A DNA stretch of 64,000 bases from CAYJEQ01 sp964370185 (GTDB lineage Bacteria; Bacillota; Clostridia; Oscillospirales; Ruminococcaceae): positions 1 through 64,000 of the forward strand of contig CAYJIJ010000003.1 of NCBI GenBank assembly GCA_964370185.1, written 5' to 3'. Shown here in pieces: positions 16,183 through 24,763 of this stretch (its first letter is position 1; each line of letters opens with the position of its first letter). Made by a program: the position numbers and the translations under genes. Below the pieces are notes generated by a model that saw only the letters and a list, made by a program, of their open reading frames with translations, made no database searches and was not told where the DNA came from.

Positions 16183-17046
16183 TTACTCCAGATTTTTAAG
16201 CTCTTTAAGCTCTTTATCGCTGAGTTTTAGTGAGCCGTCTTTAATAAGTTTAACCTCGGATTTGTTAAATATTCTAAGACCGCTTTCAGGGCTCTTTATT
16301 AGTCTAATTTTGAGCATGCCAGTAAGAAGATTTACATCCTCTACATTTCCTTTGCCCTCTGGTGTATTTACAAAGGCGCCGACTTTTGGGGTGTGCTTTA
16401 ATAAATCTTCGTATGCGTCCTGCTCGTATTTTAAACAGCACATAAGCCTACCACAAGTGCCTGAAATTTTAGTGGGGTTAAGGGAAAGCCCCTGTTCTTT
16501 TGCCATTTTAATAGAAACAGGCTGAAATTCTCCCAAAAATGTGGAGCAACAAAAAGGTTTGCCACAAACACCGAGTCCACCAAGCATTTTTGCCTCGTCA
16601 CGAACACCTATCTGACGAAGCTCAATTCTAATTCTAAACACCGACGCAAGGTCTTTTACAAGTTCTCTAAAATCCACCCTGCCATCTGCGGTAAAGTAAA
16701 ACAATACCTTGCTGCCATCAAATGTGTATTCAACATCGACAAGCTTCATATCCATGCGGTGTTGCTTAATTTTTTGCTGGCATACTTCTGCCGCTTCTTT
16801 TTCTTTTACTTTATTTTTTTCAAGTTGAATTAAATCTTCTTTGGTGGCTATGCGAATAACCTTTTTAAGAGGCTTAACAATGTTCTCATCATCTACTTCT
16901 CTATTAGTTATAGCCACTTCGCCGCATTCGATACAACGGGAGGTTTCCACCACAACATTTGTACCGATTGGTATATTTTTACCATCTGGCGAAAAATAAT
17001 AAATTTTTCCAACCTTTTTAAATCTTACTCCAATTACCTCTGCCAA
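16183..17046 (-). CDS. ricT: RicT (YaaT), PSP1-domain regulator of RNase Y
   Basis: 287 residues from TTG 17046, with GGAGGT 5 nt upstream. The conserved Cys cluster is visible: GVCGKPFCCSTFL and CGRLMCCLKYE, which in Bacillus RicT takes part in [4Fe-4S] binding within the RicAFT complex. The PSP1 domain covers roughly residues 60-150 (FTADGRVDFRELVKDLA). The complex stimulates RNase Y-dependent mRNA processing and affects sporulation and competence. It sits in the same order as in Bacillus (holB then ricT), 12 bp after holB. Confidence 0.93.
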   Translation of the reverse strand: MAEVIGVRFKKVGKIYYFSPDGKNIPIGTNVVVETSRCIECGEVAITNREVDDENIVKPLKKVIRIATKEDLIQLEKNKVKEKEAAEVCQQKIKQHRMDMKLVDVEYTFDGSKVLFYFTADGRVDFRELVKDLASVFRIRIELRQIGVRDEAKMLGGLGVCGKPFCCSTFLGEFQPVSIKMAKEQGLSLNPTKISGTCGRLMCCLKYEQDAYEDLLKHTPKVGAFVNTPEGKGNVEDVNLLTGMLKIRLIKSPESGLRIFNKSEVKLIKDGSLKLSDKELKELKNLE

Positions 17047-17058
17047 AGCATACCTCCG

Positions 17059-18006
17059 TTAGTTTATATGTTTAAATATTCGTGCAGTTATAGAAGCTGC
17101 AAGTAAATTTGCGTTCAGATTAAAGAAATTTTCGCTGAGTCCTGCGTCTATTATATCAGCAATTTGCACCGCCTGCAATGGTGTAATGCGGTTTCTTTCG
17201 GAATTTAAGTCGGTTTTAGAAGCATTTTTAATAATTATTTCCTTTAATGCAGTAAAAACAAGCTCAAACTGCTTGTCCTTGCAAATTTTATAGGCAAATT
17301 TATTAAAGCTGTACTCATCGCCCTTTTGTATGCAGTCGTATAGATTATCAGCAAGCTGTATGTGCGCAGCTGCTCCCGAAATAAGCTCCTTAGCCCTGCC
17401 AAGATTGCCAAAAGCAAGTTTTACTGCATTTATTCGCTCGGCTTCTGGGAGGTTAGGATAATGTGCTAAAAGTGCTTTTTCAAGCTCTACTTCGGACAAA
17501 GGCTGAAGCCGTATAGAAATTACCCTCGAAATGATGGTTTTAATCAGTTTATTTTGATTTTCACAAACAAGTATAAATACAGCCGAGGCGGGGGGCTCTT
17601 CAATAAATTTGAGCATGGCATTTTGTGAAAGCTCACTCACCCCATCCGCATTTAGAAGTATATATACTTTGCGCTTTCCCTCGTTTGGAAGCAGATGCAC
17701 ATCGGTGGCAATAGCTCTTACACCATCTATCTGATATTCTTTTTTAGGATCGTTTTTACCCAAAATCCTTACATCAGGGTGAATGCCTCTTAAAATTTTA
17801 TCGCACACCACACATTCACCACAGGGGGGAATGCTCTCACACATTGCAGTGCAAGCGGCATAAAGTGCAAAATCTTCGCCACCCATGCCATGGGGTGCAG
17901 TTATTAGCAGTGCATGGGGAAATCGCCCGCCGTCACAAAGGGCGGCGAGCGTATTTATTTGATTATTATTAAAAGGGGTATTAATCTTATCTAAAATAGA
18001 GGGCAT
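17059..18006 (-). CDS. holB: DNA polymerase III delta' subunit
   Basis: 315 residues. Clamp-loader AAA+ architecture: a degenerate Walker A (APHGMGGEDF, no GKS/T), a zinc-binding cluster (CGECVVCDKI), GVRAIATDVHLLP, then NAMLKFIEEPP and sensor 1 ISRVISIRLQPL. The lack of a true P-loop is expected for delta'. It works with delta (encoded at 47538-48584) and gamma/tau to load the sliding clamp. The gene starts 2 bp after darA stops, so it is coupled to it. Confidence 0.92.
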   Translation of the reverse strand: MPSILDKINTPFNNNQINTLAALCDGGRFPHALLITAPHGMGGEDFALYAACTAMCESIPPCGECVVCDKILRGIHPDVRILGKNDPKKEYQIDGVRAIATDVHLLPNEGKRKVYILLNADGVSELSQNAMLKFIEEPPASAVFILVCENQNKLIKTIISRVISIRLQPLSEVELEKALLAHYPNLPEAERINAVKLAFGNLGRAKELISGAAAHIQLADNLYDCIQKGDEYSFNKFAYKICKDKQFELVFTALKEIIIKNASKTDLNSERNRITPLQAVQIADIIDAGLSENFFNLNANLLAASITARIFKHIN

Positions 18007-18008
18007 TT

Positions 18009-18332
18009 TTATACCTTTTCGAAACGCTCAACATTTGTAACGAATATTGTAGCTCCGCCCACGGGAACTTCCACAGGGAAAGAAGAATACATTCCCACAC
18101 CATATGCGGAGGTGGAGGGTACAACCTGTGTGCGTTTTTTGCTGTGCGCAGAAATAGTTTCTATAACTTCATCCACTTTGTCATCATCTGTACCAATGAT
18201 GAATGTGGTATTACCTGACATGAGAAAACCACCCGTAGTAGCAAGTTTTGTCACTGAAAATTTTGCCTTTGTAAGTGCACTTTGAACTTTTGCGCTGTCA
18301 TCATTTGAAACGATTGCAAATAATAATTTCAT
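18009..18332 (-). CDS. darA: Cyclic-di-AMP receptor (DarA/PstA, YaaQ)
   Basis: 107 residues, AAGGAGG before ATG. PII-like fold: MKLLFAIVSNDDSAKVQSAL, the T-loop-like TTGGFLMSGNTTFIIG, and the C-terminal GGATIFVTNVERFEKV. The family binds cyclic-di-AMP as a trimer; its downstream targets are still poorly known. It is in the conserved yaaO-(tmk)-yaaQ-(yaaR)-holB-ricT order, but tmk and yaaR are absent here. Confidence 0.93.
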   Translation of the reverse strand: MKLLFAIVSNDDSAKVQSALTKAKFSVTKLATTGGFLMSGNTTFIIGTDDDKVDEVIETISAHSKKRTQVVPSTSAYGVGMYSSFPVEVPVGGATIFVTNVERFEKV

Positions 18333-18488
18333 TATAACGCCTCCTTATTAAGTGGGATTTAGAGTAAAAATAACCTTTACTTCATAGCCATTAAAAGCAT
18401 CTTTTTTGCATTTCTTAGATTACTTTTCATTTCACATGAGTAAGGCTTTATCACTCGGGTAAATACCTAAGTGTGATAATTTATTTTA

Positions 18489-19817
18489 TTATAGCACAAA
18501 AATATTAGAAATGCCATATTTTTTCAGTGAAATTTTTACTTTTTCATCAATTTTTTCTCCAGGTACGGTTATGGGAATTCCAGGTGGGCATCTGCTCACA
18601 AGCTCAGCGGCAACTTCTCCCACAGCGCTCTCCACTGAAATACTTCTTTTAGCGGAGAAGATAGCTTTTTGTATGCTCATAACCCTTTCGCCTGCGTGGG
18701 GCAGGGCTTCTTCTAAAATAACCAAATTTGATTTTCTTTTAATTTCGCTTAGCATCTTTTCCACTGCATAGAGCTCTTCAGGTTTATTCTTAGCCGAGGG
18801 TAGGAGCACACAGTAATTATCACTGATATACTCATGCTCTATATTATACTCTGAAAGCAGTGCTAAAAATTCCTCTTTTCTATATCCAAGACCACAAAAT
18901 CCAAGCGCAAGACGGGTGGGGTCGCACACACCCTCAGGAAGAAAAAATCCCCTATCATTGGCGAGTTTTTTCATATTGCCAACGAATTCTATGGTTTCCC
19001 AAATGTCTTTTACCGCATTATCATTTATATACTGCAAATTTAAATCGACCGATAGCATTATTAAATAACTTGGACTTGTAGAGCCGAAAATACTCATGGC
19101 AGATTTAGCGCAATCAAGATATTTTTCATTGCCTATATGCAAAAGCGCACCACCTGTGAGCACTGGCATGGTTTTGTGCAATGAGTCACAGCAGATATCC
19201 GCTCCAAGGCTCATCGGGTGCAGGCTTTGGGGCAGAAAATTCAGATGGCTTCCATGGGCATTATCCACTATCAGTGGCACATCATATTCGGTGCAGACTT
19301 CTTTAATTCCCCTAATATCGCTTATCACACCAAAATAATCGGGACTTGTTATATATACAGCGGAGGCATTTGGGCAGCTCTTTAAAGCCGTTCTTATATC
19401 GTCGGGGGAAATTCTACCGCACAGTCCCTTTCCTGCATCGCTCTTAGGATACACCCAAAATGGAGTAAGCCCTAAAAGTCCCATGGCGTTCACCGCAGAT
19501 ATATGTATATTCCTACCACAAACTATACTGCCATTTTCCTTGGCAACCATTGCAAGCATAGCCTGTATGCAAAGAGTGCTACCCCCTGCTGAAATACAGC
19601 TTTTTTTACTGCCATATATCTCAGAATAGAGCTCCTCACATTCCTTTATGGCGCCATCACATTCATAAAGGCTGTCCGCACCACGAACTTCCGTTATGTC
19701 GTACTTTGCGGCGTCACTTAAAAAGTCGGGGAGCATACCTTTGTGCCCCGGCATATGCATACGGGAATAGTTTTTGTCCAAATATTCTGAAACAGCTTTG
19801 TAAAGCGGTGTTTGCAT
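18489..19817 (-). CDS. Orn/Lys/Arg decarboxylase-family (YaaO-like) PLP enzyme
   Basis: Start chosen at ATG 19817, where GGGAG lies 9 nt upstream and the family N-terminus MQTPLYKAVSEYLD begins; an in-frame ATG at 19874 would add 19 residues. PLP residues: the DNAHG motif and the Schiff-base Lys in CDSLHKTM. The HMPGHKG signature near the N-terminus is typical of the fold-I basic amino acid decarboxylases. The C-terminus has the PPGIPITVPGE segment of the family. Substrate (arginine, lysine or ornithine) is not decided by sequence; Bacillus YaaO lacks a well-established activity. A second family member, speA-like, begins at 64000. Confidence 0.85.
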   Translation of the reverse strand: MQTPLYKAVSEYLDKNYSRMHMPGHKGMLPDFLSDAAKYDITEVRGADSLYECDGAIKECEELYSEIYGSKKSCISAGGSTLCIQAMLAMVAKENGSIVCGRNIHISAVNAMGLLGLTPFWVYPKSDAGKGLCGRISPDDIRTALKSCPNASAVYITSPDYFGVISDIRGIKEVCTEYDVPLIVDNAHGSHLNFLPQSLHPMSLGADICCDSLHKTMPVLTGGALLHIGNEKYLDCAKSAMSIFGSTSPSYLIMLSVDLNLQYINDNAVKDIWETIEFVGNMKKLANDRGFFLPEGVCDPTRLALGFCGLGYRKEEFLALLSEYNIEHEYISDNYCVLLPSAKNKPEELYAVEKMLSEIKRKSNLVILEEALPHAGERVMSIQKAIFSAKRSISVESAVGEVAAELVSRCPPGIPITVPGEKIDEKVKISLKKYGISNIFVL

Positions 19818-20051
19818 GGCAATCATCTCCCAATTCAGTGTTGTAAAGGCATTTGTTTTTCGGATATAATCCAAATATAAATTTATCCATTCAGTGCTTT
19901 CTTATATATGCTTTTTCTAAAAGTGAGCTTTGTGCACAAATACTTAAATCAGCAAGCCTACATAAAATTATTTTAACACACAAAGTCATGGATTGACAAG
20001 CTTGCACCGTTGCGGTTATACTGAATTGTAAAAAAAATTGCACCGAGGGAG

Positions 20052-20888
20052 GTGGCGCAACTGCAAGGGATAAGAGAGCTTTTTTTAAAGCAATCTGTTG
20101 AATATGTTGGGGTATGTCTTTTAGAGGAAATACAGCCACTGATAAAATGCCGTGCAATAAGCAGACTGCCCAAGGAAGCACATAGCGTAATCACTGCACT
20201 TTTCCCCTATTACACGGGCAGTTATCCCGAAAAAAATATATCGAGGTATACACTGGGGAAAGATTATCATAATATAGTGAGCGATATACTAAAAGAAATA
20301 TCGGCAAGCCTTAAACTGAAATACCCCCAAAACGATTTCCAGCCTTTTTGCGACATTTCACCGATAAACGAAGTGCTCGCCGCTCAAAAAAGCGGACTTG
20401 GCGTCGTGGGGAGAAATAATCAGCTTATAAATGAAAAATACGGCTCATATGTCTTTGTTGGGTGCATAGTAACTGATTTAAAGCTTAATCCTACCGCACC
20501 TAAAGAGGGAAGTTGCCTAAACTGCGCACTCTGCATAAAGCATTGCCCAACAAAGGCTTTAGGGCAAAATTTTTGCAAGGATATATGCCTTTCACACATC
20601 ACACAAAAAAAGGGTGAGCTCACAGAAACCGAAGCGGAGCTTGTGAAAAAAGGTGGGCTTATTTGGGGGTGCGATGTCTGTACGGACATATGCCCGATGA
20701 ATAAAAATCCGATAATCACACCGATAAATAGATTTAAAGAGAATATAATTCCCATAATAAATGAGGATAATATATCGGAGGCAATATCCGAAAAAGCACT
20801 CGGTTATCGTGGGAGAGCAGTTTTAGAGCGCAATATGCAGATAGTTGCAAAAGTGCCAACGGATGCCAAAAATTTTACCAATCGTTGA
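20052..20888 (+). CDS. QueG-like iron-sulfur protein (epoxyqueuosine reductase family)
   Basis: About 278 residues from GTG 20052; because GGGAGGTG (20047-20054) overlaps that codon, translation may instead begin at CTG 20061, 6 nt downstream. Two [4Fe-4S] motifs are present: CLNCALCIKHCP and CDVCTDICP, in the QueG arrangement, and the central DISPINEVLAAQKSGLG-VVGRN region carries the proton-donor Asp (CDISP) of QueG. QueG reduces epoxyqueuosine to queuosine in tRNA using cobalamin. This version lacks the ~90-residue C-terminal HEAT-like extension of long QueG proteins, so it may be a short, related reductase. Confidence 0.78.
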   Translation: MAQLQGIRELFLKQSVEYVGVCLLEEIQPLIKCRAISRLPKEAHSVITALFPYYTGSYPEKNISRYTLGKDYHNIVSDILKEISASLKLKYPQNDFQPFCDISPINEVLAAQKSGLGVVGRNNQLINEKYGSYVFVGCIVTDLKLNPTAPKEGSCLNCALCIKHCPTKALGQNFCKDICLSHITQKKGELTETEAELVKKGGLIWGCDVCTDICPMNKNPIITPINRFKENIIPIINEDNISEAISEKALGYRGRAVLERNMQIVAKVPTDAKNFTNR

Positions 20889-21209
20889 TTTTTCCATATT
20901 TTTCACTGCCTGTGGCGGAGGGGAAATGGAGTAAAATTATATTAAGCCATTTACTTTGGATAGTTTTAGTTAAATGACTGTTATTATAGCTAAAACTGTG
21001 GTAGAATAATAAAAGCAAAGCCCCCTTAACAAAAATATACTACTTAAAATATAATGGATATATAACAAATGCTATTTAATGTCAATAATTTTTAGCAGTC
21101 GGATATTTTTGCACACTCATATACCGCAGGCGGTGGACAAATGTGCAGGAAATTTGGCTTAAGCTCTTGGCATTGCAAAGCTATTACAATCAAGCTGAGG
21201 AGTGACACA
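20889..21209. other. Intergenic gap
   Basis: No gene seen. One dyad, AGTTTTAG (20962-20969) with CTAAAACT (20990-20997), is present without a T tract. In-frame codons upstream of 21210 have no ribosome site. Confidence 0.4.
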
Positions 21210-22265
21210 ATGGAGATACTTACCCCCGATAAATATGAGGAGCTCGACGCCTTTGTGGCATCGCATAAAAATGGCGGATTTACACAGCTCTCGAGCTGGC
21301 GACATGTAAAAAACAACTGGGGATTTGAGGCGGTAGTCAGCCGAAATGATGCAGGCGAAATAATAGGCTCCATGAGTATGCTAATACAAAAAATACCCTT
21401 TATCGGCACATCCTTTGTGTATGCGCCAAGAGGGCCTGTCTGCGATTTAAACGATGCAAAAGTGCTCACTGATTTAAAAGCAGGGGCGGATATGGTGGCG
21501 AAAAAACATAATGCACATGCGCTGAAAATAGATCCCGACACACTCATGGCGGACGAAGAATTCATAAAAATCGCCAAGGAAATGGGCTTTGTGCAGTTTG
21601 CAGGCCCCGATGGCTTTGAGACCATACAGGCACGATTTAATTACCGCCTTTACTTAAATGAGCGAAGTGAAGAGCAAATTCTCGCCGACCTAAACCAAAA
21701 ATGCAGGTACAATATACGAGTGGCAGAGAAAAAGGGAGTGCAGGTGAGGCATGTTGGCAAAGAATATCTTGACGATTTTATCAGAATAATGCAGGTGACA
21801 GGTGAGCGTGACGGCTTTATCACAAGGCCTAAAATCTATTTTGAGAGAATGCTCGACGCACTCGGCGAAAATGTAAGACTTTATGTGGGATTTTATCAAG
21901 ACGAAGTGATATGCGGTGCCATCACCACAAATGTGGGGGGGAAATGCTGTTATGTATATGGCGCTTCCGATAATCAGCATAGAAATGTAATGCCAAATTA
22001 TCTAATGCAGTGGGAGATGATTAAATGGGCGGTACAAACAAACTGCTTTGTTTACGACTTCCAAGGAGTATCGGGCATTATGGATGAAAGCCGACCCATC
22101 CATGGGCTTTATCGCTTTAAAAAAGGCTTTAATGGCACACTTGAAGAGCTTGCAGGAGAATTTGACTTCACATATAAGCCATTTAAATCTAAAATGGTGG
22201 ATTATGCACTTAGTCTTAATACATTCACAAGAAAACTTAAAAAGAAGCTTAAATCAAGGGGATAA
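21210..22265 (+). CDS. FemAB-family peptidoglycan interpeptide-bridge aminoacyltransferase
   Basis: Start at ATG 21210 (CTGAGGAG at 21195-21202). 351 residues with two GNAT-like halves: FTQLSSWRHVKNNWGFEA and APRGPVCDL in the first, KCRYNIRVAEKKGV and the tRNA-handling YGASDNQHRNVMPNYLMQWEMIKWA in the second, ending with FKKGFNG. These match FemX/MurM-type enzymes that transfer an amino acid from aminoacyl-tRNA to lipid II. The residue added cannot be predicted. Stand-alone gene followed by a hairpin terminator. Confidence 0.9.
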   Translation: MEILTPDKYEELDAFVASHKNGGFTQLSSWRHVKNNWGFEAVVSRNDAGEIIGSMSMLIQKIPFIGTSFVYAPRGPVCDLNDAKVLTDLKAGADMVAKKHNAHALKIDPDTLMADEEFIKIAKEMGFVQFAGPDGFETIQARFNYRLYLNERSEEQILADLNQKCRYNIRVAEKKGVQVRHVGKEYLDDFIRIMQVTGERDGFITRPKIYFERMLDALGENVRLYVGFYQDEVICGAITTNVGGKCCYVYGASDNQHRNVMPNYLMQWEMIKWAVQTNCFVYDFQGVSGIMDESRPIHGLYRFKKGFNGTLEELAGEFDFTYKPFKSKMVDYALSLNTFTRKLKKKLKSRG

Positions 22266-22283
22266 ATATAATAATTTAGTTAT

Positions 22284-22314
22284 TGTAGGGGTGGTTGAGA
22301 ATGCCACCCCTACA
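22284..22314 (+). terminator. Terminator/REP-like hairpin after femAB gene
   Basis: TGTAGGGGTGG (22284-22294) pairs perfectly with CCACCCCTACA (22304-22314), then CTTTATTGTTT. The arm shares GTAGGGG(T/C)GG/A with the REP-like sequences in and before the RAYT gene near 59 kb, so it may be a dispersed REP copy doubling as terminator. Confidence 0.7.
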
Positions 22315-22459
22315 CTTTATTGTTTAACATAATTTTTACATTGCATCACAGCAATAGCGCATTGATTTATCAAGTATTACAGGCAGTGTAGAGGCTGATT
22401 TTGGCACAGTATTTATCAGTTATGACAATTAAACCACTAAAATCCATCCCCTTTTTTTC

Positions 22460-22488
22460 TTGCGAAGAATGTTAAATTATGATAAAAT
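22460..22488 (+). promoter_or_regulatory. Candidate promoter of the DUF1846 gene
   Basis: TTGCGA (22460-22465) and TAAAAT (22483-22488) with a 17-nt spacer, 51 bp upstream of the ATG. Confidence 0.5.
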
Positions 22489-22538
22489 TAATATTTGTAA
22501 TGGTAAAGCCAATATTTTAAAAAAGGAAGGTGTGGAGT

Positions 22539-24023
22539 ATGAAAAAAATAGGATTTGACAATGAAGTTTATATGCGTGAACAGGTAAAACGCATAAAAGA
22601 GAGAGTTAACAGATTCGGTGGGAAACTTTATTTGGAGTTTGGCGGAAAGCTTTTTGATGACTATCATGCGGCGAGAGTATTGCCGGGTTTTGATGTAAAC
22701 GGCAAGGTTAAAATGCTTTGTGAGATGAAAGACCAAGCAGAAATCATACTCTGCATAAGTGCTACGTCAATTGAGAAAAATAAAATGAGGTCGGACATAG
22801 GCATCACCTACGACATGGAAGTGCTACGACTGATAGACAGCCTCAGAAAGATGGATTTGTACATAGGCTCGGTGCTAATCACCCAGTTTACAGGACAACC
22901 CTCGGCGGACATATTCCGCAAAAAGCTCGAGATGAGGGGGGAGCGTGTATATATTCACGCACTCACAGAAGGCTATCCCTCGAATGTTGATGTTATAGTA
23001 TCCGAAAAGGGATATGGAGCAAACCCATACATAGAAACCACAAGACCGCTTGTAGTGGTTACTGCACCGGGGCCTGGAAGTGGAAAGCTTGCAACCTGTC
23101 TTTCACAGCTTTATCATGAACAACAAAGGGGAGTAACCGCAGGATATGCAAAATATGAAACCTTCCCCGTGTGGAGCTTACCGCTTGATCATCCTGTGAA
23201 TGTGGCATACGAAGCGGCAACAGCAGACCTTAAAGATGTAAACATGATAGACCCATTCCACCTAAATGCCTACAATGAAACAGCTGTAAACTACAATAGA
23301 GATATAGAAGCGTTCCCCGTGGTAAGAACTATTTTAAATAGGATTTTGGGCGGTGAAGTATATAAATCACCCACCGACATGGGTGTAAATATGATAGGCA
23401 TCAGCATTGCCGACGATGATGTGGTAAGAAAAGCGGCGTGTCAGGAAATAATTAGGCGTTGGTACAGAGTGCAATGCGATTACCGCAAGGGGATAGGCGA
23501 TTTAGAAGCCTGCCAAAAGCTGGAGTACCTTATGATTTCACTTGGACTGACGAGTGAGGACAGACCAGCAATAGCTCCCGCAGTAAAAAAAGCGGAAGAA
23601 TGTGGTGGAAGCGCAGTGGCAATGGAGCTTGCAGATGGCACTATTGTAACAGGCAAATCCTCCGATTTAATGAACGACACTGCGGCAGTGGTGCTAAACT
23701 CTATAAAACATCTTGCTAAAATTGATGATGACACCATGCTGATATCAAGGGATGTTCTTTCTCCGATTATTAAGATGAAGCAGGAGGTACTTGGAAGCAG
23801 AAGACCGATATTAAAGCTTGAAGAGGTGCTTCAGGCACTTTCAGTATCGGCGGTTACCGATTCAACAGCGGCACTCGCAATGAGCAAACTCACCGAGCTA
23901 AGAGGATGCGAAGCGCACAGCTCGGACATAATAACCCACTCCGACTCGGCAACATTTTTAAAACTTGGGATAAACTGCACCTGTGAGCCAAGGTTCCCCA
24001 CAAAGGATTTATACTTTAGGTAG
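22539..24023 (+). CDS. DUF1846 protein
   Basis: Start at ATG 22539; an in-frame GTG at 22530 lies inside the AAGGAAGGTG ribosome site. 494 residues, the usual length. It begins KKIGFDNEVYMREQVKRIKER and contains VVTAPGPGSGKLATCLSQLYHE, a phosphate-binding-like loop, and DHPVNVAYEAATADL and DPFHLNAYNETAVNYNRD further on. This family is widespread in Firmicutes, has been structurally solved, and has no settled function. Here it is monocistronic with its own promoter and strong terminator. Confidence 0.9.
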   Translation: MKKIGFDNEVYMREQVKRIKERVNRFGGKLYLEFGGKLFDDYHAARVLPGFDVNGKVKMLCEMKDQAEIILCISATSIEKNKMRSDIGITYDMEVLRLIDSLRKMDLYIGSVLITQFTGQPSADIFRKKLEMRGERVYIHALTEGYPSNVDVIVSEKGYGANPYIETTRPLVVVTAPGPGSGKLATCLSQLYHEQQRGVTAGYAKYETFPVWSLPLDHPVNVAYEAATADLKDVNMIDPFHLNAYNETAVNYNRDIEAFPVVRTILNRILGGEVYKSPTDMGVNMIGISIADDDVVRKAACQEIIRRWYRVQCDYRKGIGDLEACQKLEYLMISLGLTSEDRPAIAPAVKKAEECGGSAVAMELADGTIVTGKSSDLMNDTAAVVLNSIKHLAKIDDDTMLISRDVLSPIIKMKQEVLGSRRPILKLEEVLQALSVSAVTDSTAALAMSKLTELRGCEAHSSDIITHSDSATFLKLGINCTCEPRFPTKDLYFR

Positions 24024-24044
24024 GAGTTTATAATCAAAATTATC

Positions 24045-24089
24045 ATTATCTTTCCCGTTTTATTATTAAGTGGGAAAGATAATTTTTTT
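24045..24089 (+). terminator. Strong intrinsic terminator
   Basis: ATTATCTTTCCC (24045-24056) pairs with GGGAAAGATAAT (24072-24083), followed by a T7 tract. Confidence 0.92.
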
Positions 24090-24193
24090 GCCTATTAAAA
24101 ATAATTATCACGGGCTATTCCCATAAGCAATAAGTGAAATTTCATAGCACAAAAATAAAAAAATCCAGATGTAGAGGCATAGCAAATTTTTTA

Positions 24194-24222
24194 TTGACAA
24201 AATTTAATTATTTGCATATAAT
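24194..24222 (+). promoter_or_regulatory. Consensus promoter of the arsR-permease operon
   Basis: TTGACA (24194-24199), 17-nt spacer, TATAAT (24217-24222): a perfect sigma-A consensus, implying strong transcription unless repressed. Confidence 0.88.
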
Positions 24223-24242
24223 AAAACTATAAAATTAGTTTT
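24223..24242. promoter_or_regulatory. Putative ArsR operator
   Basis: AAAACTA (24223-24229) and TAGTTTT (24236-24242) form a perfect dyad with a 6-nt centre immediately after the -10 box. A repressor bound here would block the consensus promoter. A near-copy (18 of 20 bases, opposite strand) lies at 24618-24637. Confidence 0.65.
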
Positions 24243-24280
24243 GTAAAACTGAACTCTTGCCAAAGGATGTGAAAACAAGT

Positions 24281-24547
24281 ATGGAAAAAGATAATTTTCA
24301 CTTAATATTTAAAGGCCTTGCCGACCCACATAGAATAAAAATTCTTCAAATACTTCTAATGGGCGAAGAGTGTAACTGCAATTTAAGCGAAAAAATTGAT
24401 ATGCCACTTTCAACCTTAGCGCATCATTTAAAAGTATTAACCAATGCAAATTTGCTAATCCCACGAAAAGATGGAAAATGGACTTATTACACACTCAACA
24501 AAGAGCAGTTTGAAAAAGCGATTGAAATTTTAAATAAATTCGTTTAA
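24281..24547 (+). CDS. ArsR-family metalloregulatory repressor
   Basis: Start at ATG 24281 (AAAGGA upstream); an in-frame TTG at 24257 lies before the ribosome site. 88 residues, winged helix-turn-helix: GLADPHRIKILQILL, then the recognition helix PLSTLAHHLKVLTNANL and wing RKDGKWTYYTLN. The metal site helix has GEECNCNLSE, with Cys-x-Cys as in the ELCVC arsenic site of ArsR. It should repress its own operon and release on binding a thiophilic metalloid such as As(III) or Sb(III). The downstream Cys-rich permease supports this. Confidence 0.9.
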   Translation: MEKDNFHLIFKGLADPHRIKILQILLMGEECNCNLSEKIDMPLSTLAHHLKVLTNANLLIPRKDGKWTYYTLNKEQFEKAIEILNKFV

Positions 24548-24573
24548 ATAGTGAAAGCAAATTCTGCCATACT

Positions 24574-24597
24574 AACCACACTGCAAAGTGTGGTTTT
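24574..24597 (+). terminator. Terminator/attenuator between arsR and the permease
   Basis: AACCACACT (24574-24582), loop GCAA, AGTGTGGTT (24587-24595), then TTTT. It may limit read-through from arsR to the permease gene. Confidence 0.75.
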
Positions 24598-24617
24598 GAT
24601 AGGACAAACAATTCGTA

Positions 24618-24637
24618 AAAATTAGTTTTATAGTTTT
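24618..24637. promoter_or_regulatory. Second putative ArsR operator, upstream of permease
   Basis: Read on the minus strand it is AAAACTATAAAACTAATTTT, differing at 2 of 20 positions from the operator at 24223-24242. It stands after the arsR terminator and may give the permease separate ArsR control. Confidence 0.5.
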
Positions 24638-24651
24638 GAAGAGAGAATATT

Positions 24652-24693
24652 ATGTGTACATGCGGAAGAAATTTTAGATGCAGAAGCCAGTAG
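24652..24693 (+). CDS. Possible 13-residue Cys-rich leader peptide
   Basis: ATG 24652 reads MCTCGRNFRCRSQ and stops. Three Cys in 13 residues and a GAGAG sequence upstream. It lies between the second operator and the permease. It could be a leader peptide or chance; evidence is thin. Confidence 0.25.
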   Translation: MCTCGRNFRCRSQ

Positions 24694-24763
24694 TGATTAT
24701 TGTATTGTCTAATAATCAATTAAGTAAAAAAACCAACAATAACATTTTACGGAGGACTTCATT

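Noticed and set aside
18424..18480. Dyad TTATCAC/GTGATAA upstream of darA as terminator or riboswitch
   Set aside because: The stem needs bulges and has no T tract on the transcribed strand; too weak to call.
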